Source: Thermohalobaculum sp038534135
GTDB lineage: Bacteria; Pseudomonadota; Alphaproteobacteria; Rhodobacterales; Rhodobacteraceae
Length of the DNA: 64,000 nt
Direction of reading: 5' to 3'
Assembly: GCA_038534135.1 (NCBI GenBank)
Contig: JBCAXJ010000015.1
Coordinates: 1-64,000 of the forward strand
A model generated the notes under the pieces. The model saw only the letters and a list, made by a program, of their open reading frames with translations. It did not search any database and was not told the DNA's origin. Positions within the stretch are counted from its first letter, which is position 1; each line of letters opens with the position of its first letter. Positions 17,580-26,912 of the stretch are shown here, piece by piece. The translations under genes were made by a program, and so were the position numbers.

Positions 17580-19007
17580 TCATAGCAAAGCCTCCAGTTT
17601 GACTGGATCGAGATCACTCTGCCGGGTGATCGCTGCCTGAGGTCCATCCGCGGTCGCGCGAACATCTATGCTGAGTGCTTTAAGCCCGGCCTTCAGCGTG
17701 TCGGCACCTGCATAGTCTTTCGCATCGCGCAGACTTTGCCACCTCTCGAGGTGCGGTTGCAGCAGTTTCTGCGCGTCACTCAGATCACCTGCATGATCCG
17801 TCGAAACGCCAACGATAAGCTCCTGATCGTCGCGAAACCATTCAACGTCTTCGGCATCGGGAAACCCCATCATCCGCAACGTGGCACGCAAGGCCGGCGC
17901 GGACATTTGGTCCATCTCCGTAAAAACGAGGTGGGTGTTCAAATCGTCTGCCAGCGCCTCTTCAACCCGCGACACCAGGCGATCGTCCGCCGCGACCCCG
18001 TCAGTCTTGCGGTACCAGCGGACCAGCCGCTTGCGCGCATCCTCCAACCGTTTCTCAGTCCAGTCCAAGGGCGCCCGATAGTGCGTCGACAGCAACATGA
18101 ACCGGATGACGTCGCCGGGAACGCCCTGGTCCAACAGATCCCGCGTCGTGAAGAAGTTGCCAAGCGACTTGGACATCTTCTCGCCCTCGACGCGGAGCAT
18201 CTCGTTGTGCATCCACCAGTTGGCCATCCGGTCGGTACCGTGGACGCAGCAGGACTGTGCCAACTCGTTCTCATGGTGCGGGAATGCCAGGTCGATACCG
18301 CCTGCGTGGATGTCGAAGACCTCGCTCAGCAATTCCTTCGCCATGGCCGAGCATTCGATATGCCAGCCCGGACGGCCCCGGCCCCAGGGCGAGGCCCAGC
18401 CCGGCTGCTCGTCGGTCGACGGCTTCCAGATCACGAAGTCCATCGGGTTCTTCTTGTAAGGTGCTACCTCGACGCGGGCTCCCGCGATCATGTCGTCGGT
18501 CGATCGCCCCGACAAAGATCCGTATTTTTCATAGGCTTCTACCGAGAACAGCACGTGCCCCTCGGCGGCATAAGCGAACCCTTTGTCGATCAGATCCTGG
18601 CTCATCGCGACCATGGGCTCGATGAACTCGGTGCAGCGCGGCTCGTGATCGGGGCGCAGCGCGCCCAGCGCGTCCATGTCCTGATGATACCAGCCGATCG
18701 TCTCGTCGGTGATGCGCCGGGTTGCGGCCTCGAGCGTCTCGTCGCTTGTCTTGGTCGCCACGGCCTTCTCGATAATCCGGTCATCGACATCCGTGAAATT
18801 CCGGGCGTATGTCACTGACTCTGGCCCATAAACATGGCGCAGCAACCGGTAGAGCACGTCGAACACGACGACAGGGCGGGCGTTGCCGATGTGTGCCCGG
18901 TCGTAAACGGTCGGCCCGCAGACATAAATGCGCACGTTCTTTGGGTCGATCGGGTGAAAGACCTCTTTCGAGCGGGTCCGCGTGTTGTAGAGCTTGATCT
19001 CGGTCAT
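17580..19007 (-). CDS. cysS: Cysteine--tRNA ligase
   Basis: Class I synthetase of 475 residues. The first zinc ligand is Cys30 (YVCGPTVYD), followed by the HIGN signature at 39-42 (AHIGNARP), then zinc ligands Cys219, His244 and Glu248 (WHIECSAMA, PHHENE) and KMSKS at 277-281. The DALR anticodon-binding region follows. The ATG at 19007 begins MTEIKLYNTRTRSKE, the usual family start. Cytoplasmic, essential, and upstream of cimA on the same strand. Confidence 0.97.
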   Translation of the reverse strand: MTEIKLYNTRTRSKEVFHPIDPKNVRIYVCGPTVYDRAHIGNARPVVVFDVLYRLLRHVYGPESVTYARNFTDVDDRIIEKAVATKTSDETLEAATRRITDETIGWYHQDMDALGALRPDHEPRCTEFIEPMVAMSQDLIDKGFAYAAEGHVLFSVEAYEKYGSLSGRSTDDMIAGARVEVAPYKKNPMDFVIWKPSTDEQPGWASPWGRGRPGWHIECSAMAKELLSEVFDIHAGGIDLAFPHHENELAQSCCVHGTDRMANWWMHNEMLRVEGEKMSKSLGNFFTTRDLLDQGVPGDVIRFMLLSTHYRAPLDWTEKRLEDARKRLVRWYRKTDGVAADDRLVSRVEEALADDLNTHLVFTEMDQMSAPALRATLRMMGFPDAEDVEWFRDDQELIVGVSTDHAGDLSDAQKLLQPHLERWQSLRDAKDYAGADTLKAGLKALSIDVRATADGPQAAITRQSDLDPVKLEALL

Positions 19008-19175
19008 AAACGGGCCTTCCGGGCGCGGTTGTGCCGCGGCGGGCTACCATGTCGATGTCAGAAGGAAAACAGGTGAACCGCCGCGGACTATGTCAGCGGG
19101 TAATGCAGATCTCGCAGATGATGCAGATACGGTTCATACGGACGCTATGCCGGAGCGTCACAAGAAAGGCAAGAG

Positions 19176-20372
19176 GTGAGTGAACAGGTCGATATCGCGG
19201 TGATCGGCGCAGGTCCGGCAGGGCTGGCGGCAGCCGAAGTTGCGGCAGCGACAGGACGGCGTGTCGTGATCTTCGAGGCCAAACCGAGCCCGGCGCGAAA
19301 GTTCCTGATGGCCGGGAAGTCGGGGTTGAACCTGACGAAAAGTGAGGAAATCGAGCAGGTTATCGACAGCGTCGGTTGCGCGCGGCTCGACCCGATCCTG
19401 CGCGCATTCGGACCCAAAGATGTCTGGCGCTGGGCCGAGGGGTTGGGCGAGCCGTTGTTTACCGGGTCGTCAGGCCGGGTGTTTCCGAAGGCCATGAAAG
19501 GTTCGCCGTTGCTGCGTAAGTGGCTGACACAGCTTGATGAAATGGGGTGCGCATTGCGAACGCGCTGGCGGTGGAGCGGATGGGACCGCGACGCGCTGCG
19601 GTTCGAGACGCCGGATGGGACGCGCACGATTGAGGCGAGTTCGACGGTTCTTGCGCTTGGTGGGGCATCCTGGACGCGGCTGGGATCAGACGCGGCCTGG
19701 GCGCCTTGGGTGGACGCGCAAGGCATTGAAATCAAATCGTTTCGGCCAGCGAACATGGGCTTTGACGTGGCGTGGTCGGAACACTTTCGCGCGCGGTTTG
19801 CCGGGGCGCCAGTTAAACCCGCGGCGTTGGGCGCTGGCGACACAACCCGTCAGGGAGAATTTGTTATTTCTTCCAATGGAATAGAGGGCAGCCTTGTCTA
19901 TGCGATCTCGGCACCGCTGCGCGATGCGCTCGAGGTGGGCGAGGCCGATCTGAGGCTCAACCTTCTGCCGGAACAATCGGTTGAGACAGTGGCACGGAGG
20001 CTCTCGAGGCCACGCGGGAAGCTGAGTTTTTCCAATCATCTGCGCAAGGCAATCGGCCTGACCGGCGTGCGTGCGGGCCTGCTGCGCGAGCTTGGCGGCG
20101 AGTTGCCGAATGATGCATTGGATCTTGCCAAGCTGCTGAAATCAATTTCGATTCCCGTCGTCAGGCCACGCCCGATTGACGAGGCAATCTCGGTCGCGGG
20201 CGGGGTCGCCTGGGACGGCGTGACCGACGACCTGATGCTGACCGCGAAGCCTGGAATGTTCATCGCAGGCGAGATGCTGGACTGGGAAGCGCCGACGGGC
20301 GGTTACCTGCTGACCGCCTGCCTGGCGACGGGTCGCTGGGCTGGTGCCGCGGCGGCCAAATGGGGATGTTAA
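19176..20372 (+). CDS. HI0933/YhiN-like FAD-dependent oxidoreductase (TIGR03862-type)
   Basis: Flavoprotein of 398 residues with an N-terminal dinucleotide fold VIGAGPAGLAAAEVA, the family signature RKFLMAGKSGLNLT, an internal TVLALGGASW segment and a C-terminal FIAGEMLDWEAPTGGYLLTAC. The HI0933 group has no assigned reaction. The start is a GTG at 19176 that overlaps the end of a 10-codon ORF (MPERHKKGKR) in another frame. The TAA stop lies inside the first GTTAAC of the repeated element that follows. Confidence 0.87.
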   Translation: MSEQVDIAVIGAGPAGLAAAEVAAATGRRVVIFEAKPSPARKFLMAGKSGLNLTKSEEIEQVIDSVGCARLDPILRAFGPKDVWRWAEGLGEPLFTGSSGRVFPKAMKGSPLLRKWLTQLDEMGCALRTRWRWSGWDRDALRFETPDGTRTIEASSTVLALGGASWTRLGSDAAWAPWVDAQGIEIKSFRPANMGFDVAWSEHFRARFAGAPVKPAALGAGDTTRQGEFVISSNGIEGSLVYAISAPLRDALEVGEADLRLNLLPEQSVETVARRLSRPRGKLSFSNHLRKAIGLTGVRAGLLRELGGELPNDALDLAKLLKSISIPVVRPRPIDEAISVAGGVAWDGVTDDLMLTAKPGMFIAGEMLDWEAPTGGYLLTACLATGRWAGAAAAKWGC

Positions 20373-20496
20373 CCGGCCCTGCGCTGTCCCCAGAGGCATA
20401 CCGCAACAGTATTGCATCGATACCGCAAACGTATTCCTTTGGTAATGCATTCATACCGCATTCGTCGCAACGCGGAGTCGATGCGAAAGGTTAACG
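20368..20496. repeat. Dispersed intergenic element, copy 1
   Basis: A segment of about 129 bases bounded by GTTAAC at both ends. It shares blocks in the same order with a second copy at 51133-51251: CTGCGCTGTCCC, GAGGCATACCG, GATACCGCAAACGTAT, ATACCGCATT, CAACGC-GAGTCG and GGTTAACG. Copy 1 has a 13-base insertion near the middle. It fills the gap between the convergent flavoprotein and metallophosphoesterase genes. No open frame of note and no transposase were seen. Confidence 0.75.
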
Positions 20497-20501
20497 CGGG
20501 T

Positions 20502-21422
20502 CTATGCGGTGCCGAGGTCGACAACCACGACCTCGGGCGGCACGCCGAACCGGACCGGCATGATCGACTCGCCGATGCCGCCGGAGACGATCAGATCCGT
20601 CTCGCCGCCGGGGCGGGTTTCGCGGACGTGACCATAGGCATAGCGGTTGCCATGGCGTTACGGCACGATCGGCGACCAGCCCATCAGCCGAACCTGCCCG
20701 CCATGGGTGTGGCCGGAGACCGTAAGGCTGACGCGCGCAGGCACGTTCGGAAAGATGTCCGGTTCATGCGCCATCAGGATCACGGGCGCGCCGTCATCAT
20801 GGATCTGCGCGAGGGTGCCTGGCAAATCATCCATGCCCTGCCAGCGGGTGCGCCCGTATCGCTTGTGCGGGAGAAGCGCGAGTTGATCGCCAAGTCCTGC
20901 CAGCCAGAACGGTGCGCCATCCTTTTCGAGACGGATGGCCTGGTTTTCGTAGACCCGGATGCCGACGGCTTCGAGCGCGCGCTGACCATAGGTCGGTCCG
21001 TGGCCCTGCATCTGCGCTGTGCGGTCGTCCCACCAGTCGTGGTTCCCGAGCACCGCGTGCACCCCGAGTGGCGCCTTCAACGCGGACAATGCGGCGGACC
21101 AGTCAGCGGAGTGAACCTCGCCCGTCGTCCAGTGATGTCCCTTGGAGTAATCGCCAAGCAGCAGGATCAGATCGGCGTCCAGATCGTTTGTCTGTGCGAC
21201 GATGGAACGGATGCGGGCGGCGCTGACCCAAGGCTCGCAGGCGTGAACGTCGGACAGGATTGCCATGCGCAGCGCGAAACCGCGCGGCCATCGGGGCGGC
21301 GTGATCCGGTAGTGCGTGGTGACGAGGCGAAACGGTTCGACGCCAACCGCATAGGCGCCGGTCGCCAGACCGGCAGCGGCGAGACGCAAGGACCACTTCA
21401 GAAAGGCGCGACGGGTGAGCAT
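20502..21422 (-). pseudogene. Metallophosphoesterase interrupted by an in-frame TAA
   Basis: Calcineurin-type phosphoesterase with an N-terminal twin-arginine-like signal (MLTRRAFLKWSLRLAAAGLA), ILSDVHACEP, LLLGDYSKGHH, VLGNHDWWDD, LMAHEPD and SGHTHGGQ. Translation stops at TAA (20658-20660) after GWSPIVP, yet the same frame continues for 51 more codons with the normal family C-terminus: RHGNRYAYGHVR, DLIVSGGIGES and MPVRFGVPPEVVVVDL, ending at TAG 20502-20504. Relatives have a serine at the stop position. All metal ligands lie before the stop, so the truncated protein could still fold. Either a recent nonsense mutation or a sequencing error. Confidence 0.85.
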
Positions 21423-21589
21423 GTACGATCCGGGACTGACGCACTCAGCATGTGCACGCCACAATTATCATGACTGTGCCACATGCAAGCGCATGGCCAT
21501 GGACGCACTGAAATCCCTGCCCGGCTGCACCGCGCCTGCACTAAGTAAGATCAGCAACACGGGCTTCGTGCAAAACCCGAACCGTCGCC

Positions 21590-22228
21590 TCAAACCGCGC
21601 GCAGGCTCTCGTAGCTGACCATGACATGCTCGCGATAGGCGGGGCGTTCGGACAAGCGGGCGTAGTAGGCGTCGAGGTTCGGGGTATCCGCCTTAGGGAA
21701 GTCCATCGTGTTGTAGCGATAGAGCACATGACCCGCGAGGATGTCGGCAAAGCAGATGTCGTCTCCGCCCAGATAGGCGCCCTGCCCCAGCCGTGCATCG
21801 AGGCGGGGTAGAAGCGTTTGCAGTGCGGCAACGCCGGAGTCGATGATGGTCTGGCTACGATCCTCGGGCTTCGTGCGGACAAGCTGCCAGAAGACCTTGT
21901 AGATCAGCTCGGGGCAAACCGAGGTCTTTGTCCATTCGGCCCACATGTCCAGTTGTCCGCGAATGCCCGGATCGGTCGGCCAGAATGTCTCGTTCCCATA
22001 TTTCGCCCCCAGATAGCGCACGATCACCGGGCTTTCCCACAGTACCGTCTCGCCATCCTTCAGCACCGGGATCAGCCCGTTCGGGTTCATCGCCCGGTAT
22101 TCGGGGTTGTCGTTGCCGCCGAACGTGCCACCCCAGTCGAGGCGCTGATACTCCAACCCCAGTTCCGCAACCGCCCACATTGCGGTCTGCACATTGGACG
22201 ACGTTGCCCTGCCCCAGATGGTGATCAT
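21590..22228 (-). CDS. Glutathione S-transferase family protein
   Basis: Cytosolic GST of 212 residues. The N-terminal thioredoxin-like domain starts MITIWGRATSSNVQTAMWAV, with a serine near residue 10 as candidate catalytic residue, the cis-proline segment NPNGLIPVLKDG and the glutathione-binding LWESPVIVRYL. The C-terminal helical domain contains GDDICFADILAGHVLYR. Substrate unknown. It is divergent from the cox-like operon. Confidence 0.9.
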   Translation of the reverse strand: MITIWGRATSSNVQTAMWAVAELGLEYQRLDWGGTFGGNDNPEYRAMNPNGLIPVLKDGETVLWESPVIVRYLGAKYGNETFWPTDPGIRGQLDMWAEWTKTSVCPELIYKVFWQLVRTKPEDRSQTIIDSGVAALQTLLPRLDARLGQGAYLGGDDICFADILAGHVLYRYNTMDFPKADTPNLDAYYARLSERPAYREHVMVSYESLRAV

Positions 22229-22402
22229 ATCAGCCTCCCCATATCATTGCGTGGAAACTCTGCCCGACGACCGAAACAGTCAAGCGTCCGCGCCGCCATG
22301 GGGTGGGAACATGGCCGCATAGGACCATCGGACGGTTGCCGAGGCAGGCGAAAACCCGTTACGGTTTCGCGCAATGACAGAACGCCGGGGGAGGCCGTCA
22401 CA

Positions 22403-23068
22403 ATGGAAATGACCGGAGAACGTCTGATCAGCGCAGACCGCATGGCGGTTTGGGCAGCACTGAACGATCCGGACGTGCTGAAAGAGTGCATTCCCGGCTG
22501 CCAGGAAATGGAGAGAGCCGGCGAGACCGGTTTCACCGCCAAGGTGGTGCAGAAGGTCGGCCCGGTGAAGGCGACGTTCACGGGCGAGGTCGAGTTGTCC
22601 GACATTGTCGAAGGCGACAGCTACACGATCAGCGGCAAGGGCAAGGGCGGTGCGGCCGGTGGCGCCTCGGGCGGGGCCAAGGTCTCGTTGACGGATCAGG
22701 ATGGCGGCACGCTGTTGACCTACGAGGCCGAGGCCAAGGTGACCGGCAAGATCGCGCAATTGGGCTCGCGCCTGATCGATGGCTTTGCCAAGAAGATGGC
22801 CGATCAGTTCTTCACCAAGTTCCAGGAGACGGTCGAAGCCGGTGGTCCCGAGGGCGACGCGGCGGCGATGGGCGAGGAAGAGGAGCCCCAGGCGCGGACG
22901 GTTGGCGAAACCGTCGACGAGGCGATCGAGACCGTCAAGGAAACCGCGTCTGACGTGATGGAGAAGGCCGAGGAAGCCACCCGCGAAGCAGCAAGCTCCA
23001 TCGCCGAGAAGATCGAAAAGGCCGAGCCCGCGAAGAAGGGTTTCTGGAAGCGCCTGTTCGGCGGCTGA
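22403..23068 (+). CDS. coxG: CoxG-like SRPBCC protein
   Basis: The first 150 residues are an SRPBCC lipid-binding-like domain (MEMTGERLISADRMAVWAAL, IPGCQEMERAG, GKGKGGAAGGASGGAKVSL). The next 70 residues are a charged helical stretch of alternating Glu/Lys/Ala ending FWKRLFGG, likely an amphipathic membrane contact. CoxG helps anchor CO dehydrogenase to the membrane in Afipia (Oligotropha). GGGGGAGG precedes the ATG at 22403; the longer frame back to 21818 crosses the divergent GST gene. It is first in the cox-like operon. Confidence 0.88.
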   Translation: MEMTGERLISADRMAVWAALNDPDVLKECIPGCQEMERAGETGFTAKVVQKVGPVKATFTGEVELSDIVEGDSYTISGKGKGGAAGGASGGAKVSLTDQDGGTLLTYEAEAKVTGKIAQLGSRLIDGFAKKMADQFFTKFQETVEAGGPEGDAAAMGEEEEPQARTVGETVDEAIETVKETASDVMEKAEEATREAASSIAEKIEKAEPAKKGFWKRLFGG

Positions 23069-23123
23069 TCCGGCGCCGCGCGGGCCCGCACTTACCAACC
23101 GAATTGAAGATCCTAGGGAGGAA

Positions 23124-23594
23124 ATGATGGCAACTGTATCGATGACCGTAAACGGCAAAGCCGTTTCCGGCGAGATCGAGGGGCGGACGCTGCTGGTGCA
23201 GTTTCTGCGCGAGACGCTGGGCCTGACCGGCACGCATGTCGGCTGCGACACGTCGCAGTGCGGCGCCTGCGTCGTGCATGTCGATGGCGAGGCGGTGAAG
23301 GCGTGCTCGGCCTTGGCGGCGTCGTGCGAAGGTGCCGCCGTGACGACGATCGAAGGCATGGCGAATGCCGACGGCTCGCTCGGCACGATCCAGAAGGCGT
23401 TCCAGGACAACCACGGCCTGCAATGCGGCTTCTGCACCCCGGGCATGGTGATGTCGGCCGCGGATCTGCTGAAGAACAACCCAAACCCGTCCGAGACCGA
23501 GATCCGCGAATATCTCGAAGGCAATCTTTGCCGCTGCACGGGCTACCACAACATCGTCAAATCGATCCAGGCCGCCGCCGAAGCCGGCGCATAA
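23124..23594 (+). CDS. coxS: Aerobic CO dehydrogenase-like small subunit (2x[2Fe-2S])
   Basis: Molybdenum hydroxylase iron-sulfur subunit of 156 residues. The plant-type cluster ligands are Cys41, Cys46, Cys49 and Cys61 (GCDTSQCGACV); the second cluster uses Cys101, Cys104, Cys136 and Cys138 (QCGFCTPGM, LCRCTGYHNI). It passes electrons from the molybdenum subunit to the FAD subunit. AGGGAGGAA precedes a double ATG. The S-L-M order is that of form II CO-dehydrogenase-like operons. Confidence 0.95.
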   Translation: MMATVSMTVNGKAVSGEIEGRTLLVQFLRETLGLTGTHVGCDTSQCGACVVHVDGEAVKACSALAASCEGAAVTTIEGMANADGSLGTIQKAFQDNHGLQCGFCTPGMVMSAADLLKNNPNPSETEIREYLEGNLCRCTGYHNIVKSIQAAAEAGA

Positions 23595-23615
23595 TCTGGA
23601 CAGGGAGGAACACCA

Positions 23616-25958
23616 ATGCCGAAGGATACTGGTATCGGCGCACCGGTCACACGGACCGAGGATGTGCGCTTCGCGACCGGCAAAGGCCGGTACACGGATG
23701 ATTTCACCTGCATGGGCCTGCACTACGCGTACTTCGTGCGCTCGCCCCATGCTCACGCCAAGGTCACGGGCATCGACAAGTCGGCGGCCGAGGCGGCTCC
23801 CGGTGTTGTCGCGGTTTATGACGGGCATCAGCTGACCGGCGACGGCGTCGGAAATCTGATCTGCGGCTGGGGCATCACGTCGAAAGACGGCACGCCGATG
23901 AACATGGGCGCGTGGTCGGCACTGGCCACCAACACGGTGCGCTATGTCGGTGATGCGGTCGCCGTCGTGATCGCCGAGTCGCTCGAGGCTGCGAAGGACG
24001 CGGCCGAGTTGGTGGATGTGACTTACGAGGAACTGCCGGTTGTCGTGACCGTCGCGGACGCGACGGCGGCTGGCGCACCCCAGATCCACCCGGAGGCGGC
24101 TGGCAACCAGATCTACGACTGGGAGATCGGGGACGAGGCCGCGACCGACGCGGCTTTGGCAAGTGCGGCCAAGGTGGTCGAGATGGAGATCACCAACAAC
24201 CGTCTGGTCCCGAACCCGATGGAGCCGCGCGCGGCGATGGCGCAGTACGATGCCGGTCAGGATCACCTGACGCTGCACACGACCAGCCAGAACCCGCATG
24301 TCGCCCGTCTGGTGCTGTCGGCGTTCTACCAGATCGCGCCCGAGCACAAGCTGCGCGTGATCGCACCCGATGTCGGCGGTGGCTTCGGCTCGAAGATCTA
24401 CATCTACCCCGAGGAAATCGTCTGCCTCTGGGCCGCCCGGAAGGCCGGCGTGCCGGTCAAGTGGACCGCGGACAGGACCGAGGCGTTCATCACCGATGCG
24501 CATGGCCGGGACCATGTCTCGACCGCCAAGATGGGCTTTGACGCCAACAACAAGATCGTCGGCTTCAAGGTCGACACGCAGGCGAACCTGGGCGCCTACA
24601 TGTCGCTGTTCTCGTCCTCGGTGCCGACGTATCTCTATGCGACGCTGCTGTCGGGCCAGTACAACATCGAGAACATCCACTGCAACGTGAAGACCTATTA
24701 CACCAACACGGTGCCGGTGGATGCCTATCGCGGGGCTGGACGTCCCGAGGCGTGCTATCTGATCGAGCGGATGATGGAGAAGTCGGCCAAGGAACTGGGC
24801 GTCAGCCCGGCTGAATTGCGCCGGACGAATTTCATCCAGGAGTTCCCGCACCAGACGCCGGTGATCATGGCCTACGATATCGGTGACTTCAACGCGACGC
24901 TGGACGCCGCAGAAGCCGCCGCCGATGTCGCCGGGTTCGCAGCGCGGAAGGCGGCCTCGGAAGCGGCGGGCAAGAAGCGCGGCATTGGCTATTCCTGCTA
25001 TATTGAGGCCTGCGGGATCGCACCGTCCAAGGCGGTCGGCTCGCTCGGCGCCGGTGTCGGATTGTGGGAATCCGCCGAGGTGCGGGTGAACCCGGTTGGC
25101 TCGGTCGAGGTGCTCACCGGCTCGCACAGCCATGGTCAGGGCCACGAGACGACGTTCGCACAGCTTGTGTCGGATCGTCTCGACCTGCCGATGGACAGCA
25201 TCAAGATCGTCCATGGTGATACCGATACCGTGCAGTTCGGCATGGGCACCTACGGCTCCCGGTCGGGAGCTGTTGGCATGTCGGCGATCCACAAGGCGCT
25301 CGACAAGGTTGAGAACAAGGTCAAGAAGATCGCGGCGCACGTGCTGGAAGCAGCCGAAAGCGACATCGTCATCGAAGGCGGTGCCGTCAAGGTCCAAGGC
25401 ACCGACAAGCAGATGCTGTGGCACGAGGTCGGCCTTGCCGCCTACACCGCGCACAATCTGCCGGACGATATGGAGCCTGGGCTGAAGGAGGGCGCGTTCT
25501 ACGACCCGACGAACTTCACCTTCCCCGCCGGAACTTACATCTGCGAAGTCGAGGTCGATCCGGATACGGGCGTCACCACGGTAGAGAACTTCACTGCGGC
25601 GGACGATTTCGGCCAGGTGATCAACCCGCTGATCGTCGGTGGCCAGGTCCATGGCGGCATCGCACAAGGTGTCGGACAGGCGATGCTGGAGCACGCGGTC
25701 TATGACGCGGACGGTCAGCTTCAGGCGGCGACCTACATGGACTACACCATGCCGCGCGCCGATGATCTGCCGATGTTCAAGGTGTCGACGCATGAGACCT
25801 TCTGCCCGGGCAACCCGCTGGGCATCAAGGGCTGCGGCGAGGCAGGCGCGATCGGCTCTCCGCCCGCGCTGGTCAACGCCGTGATCGATGCGATCGGGAC
25901 AGACGATATCCAGATGCCGGTGACCCCGCAGGCAGTCTGGAAGGCCATACACGGCTGA
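23616..25958 (+). CDS. coxL: Form II CO dehydrogenase-like large (molybdopterin) subunit
   Basis: Molybdenum hydroxylase large subunit of 780 residues. The active-site loop reads AYRGAGR (370-376), the form II motif, instead of the AYxCSFR loop with the Mo-Cu cysteine of true CO oxidisers. The molybdenum-site glutamate is in IKGCGEAGAIGSPPALV near the C-terminus, and VGGGFGSK is present. CO oxidation by form II enzymes is uncertain, so the natural substrate may be another small organic or aldehyde. AGGGAGGAA precedes the ATG. No coxD/E/F accessory genes are in the window. Confidence 0.93.
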   Translation: MPKDTGIGAPVTRTEDVRFATGKGRYTDDFTCMGLHYAYFVRSPHAHAKVTGIDKSAAEAAPGVVAVYDGHQLTGDGVGNLICGWGITSKDGTPMNMGAWSALATNTVRYVGDAVAVVIAESLEAAKDAAELVDVTYEELPVVVTVADATAAGAPQIHPEAAGNQIYDWEIGDEAATDAALASAAKVVEMEITNNRLVPNPMEPRAAMAQYDAGQDHLTLHTTSQNPHVARLVLSAFYQIAPEHKLRVIAPDVGGGFGSKIYIYPEEIVCLWAARKAGVPVKWTADRTEAFITDAHGRDHVSTAKMGFDANNKIVGFKVDTQANLGAYMSLFSSSVPTYLYATLLSGQYNIENIHCNVKTYYTNTVPVDAYRGAGRPEACYLIERMMEKSAKELGVSPAELRRTNFIQEFPHQTPVIMAYDIGDFNATLDAAEAAADVAGFAARKAASEAAGKKRGIGYSCYIEACGIAPSKAVGSLGAGVGLWESAEVRVNPVGSVEVLTGSHSHGQGHETTFAQLVSDRLDLPMDSIKIVHGDTDTVQFGMGTYGSRSGAVGMSAIHKALDKVENKVKKIAAHVLEAAESDIVIEGGAVKVQGTDKQMLWHEVGLAAYTAHNLPDDMEPGLKEGAFYDPTNFTFPAGTYICEVEVDPDTGVTTVENFTAADDFGQVINPLIVGGQVHGGIAQGVGQAMLEHAVYDADGQLQAATYMDYTMPRADDLPMFKVSTHETFCPGNPLGIKGCGEAGAIGSPPALVNAVIDAIGTDDIQMPVTPQAVWKAIHG

Positions 25959-26016
25959 GCCCTCGGGGCGGGTCGAGGCCCGCCCTACCCCTGAACACAC
26001 TCTCGGGAGGAGAGAC

Positions 26017-26805
26017 ATGTACGATTTCGAATACGTCAAACCGGGCTCGGTGGCGGAAGCCGTTGCGGCCCTTCAATCGGAAGATGCCATGGCAATCTCG
26101 GGTGGGCAGACACTGCTGCCGACCATGAAGGCGCGCCTGGCCCAGCCCACGAAGCTGATCGATCTGTCCGGCATGGCCGACATGACCGGCATCTCGGTCG
26201 CGGCGGACAGCGTGACCATCAAGGGCGCGACCCGGCACGTCGATGTCGAGCGCTCGGCCGATTTGCGCGGCGTCTTCCCGGCGCTGGCCGATCTGGCAGG
26301 CGGCATCGGCGACCCCGCTGTGCGCAATCGCGGAACGATCGGCGGCTCGGTCGCGAACAACGATCCAGCGGCCTGCTATCCGGCGGTTTGCATGGCCACG
26401 GGCGCCACGATCCACACCAACGCCAAGCAAGTCGCCGCCGATGACTTCTTCCAGGGCATGTTTGACACGGCTCTGGACGAGGGCGAACTGGTCACGGGCG
26501 TGACCTTCCCAATCCCGCAGCGGGCCAACTACCAGAAGTTCCTGCAACCGGCCTCGCGCTTTGCGATGGTCGGTGTCTTCGTCGCGCAATACGCCAGCGG
26601 CGTGCGGGTTGGCGTGACCGGCGCTTCGGAAAGCGGCGTGTTCCGGTGGACCGAGGCCGAGGCAGCGCTTTCGGCCAACTTCTCGGCCGATGCCGTTCCT
26701 ACGGCACCGTCGGCGGACGGGATGATTGGCGACATCCACGGATCGCCGGAATACCGCGCGCATCTGGTGCACGTGATGACCAAGCGAGCTGTCGCCGCAT
26801 CCTGA
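26017..26805 (+). CDS. coxM: CO dehydrogenase-like medium (FAD) subunit
   Basis: FAD-binding subunit of 262 residues, slightly short for the family. The two FAD motifs are AISGGQTLLP (about 29-38) and RNRGTIGGSVANNDPAACYP (about 104-123), and the C-terminal domain carries the SGVRVGVTGASESG segment. It receives electrons from the CoxS clusters. GGGAGGAGAG precedes the ATG. It is the last gene of the operon, followed by a palindrome and a strong terminator. Confidence 0.93.
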   Translation: MYDFEYVKPGSVAEAVAALQSEDAMAISGGQTLLPTMKARLAQPTKLIDLSGMADMTGISVAADSVTIKGATRHVDVERSADLRGVFPALADLAGGIGDPAVRNRGTIGGSVANNDPAACYPAVCMATGATIHTNAKQVAADDFFQGMFDTALDEGELVTGVTFPIPQRANYQKFLQPASRFAMVGVFVAQYASGVRVGVTGASESGVFRWTEAEAALSANFSADAVPTAPSADGMIGDIHGSPEYRAHLVHVMTKRAVAAS

Positions 26806-26808
26806 ACC

Positions 26809-26833
26809 GTAGGGTGCGCAATGCGCACCCTAC
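26809..26833. repeat. REP-like 25-base perfect palindrome
   Basis: Two 12-base arms (GTAGGGTGCGCA and its reverse complement) flank a single A. It begins 3 bases after the coxM stop and lies upstream of the true terminator. Similar GTAGGGTGCGCAATGCGCACC elements are common interspersed repeats in several proteobacterial genomes. It may stabilise the 3' end of the cox transcript. Confidence 0.8.
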
Positions 26834-26849
26834 AAGCGAACAACCAAAC

Positions 26850-26876
26850 GGGCGGGCTGTGAGCCCGCCCTTTTTT
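26850..26876 (+). terminator. Rho-independent terminator of the coxGSLM operon
   Basis: A perfect 9-base stem GGGCGGGCT/AGCCCGCCC closes a GTG loop and is followed by six T. It lies 45 bases after the coxM stop and 37 bases before pdeM, so pdeM needs its own promoter or read-through. Confidence 0.93.
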
Positions 26877-26912
26877 ATTGTCGGACGGGTTGGACGCGCG
26901 TAAGAACAATTC

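Noticed and set aside
22935..26039. Very long minus-strand open frame (1034 codons) opposite coxS and coxL
   Set aside because: It is antisense to clearly conserved cox genes, has no ribosome site or family similarity, and is explained by GC-rich codon use.
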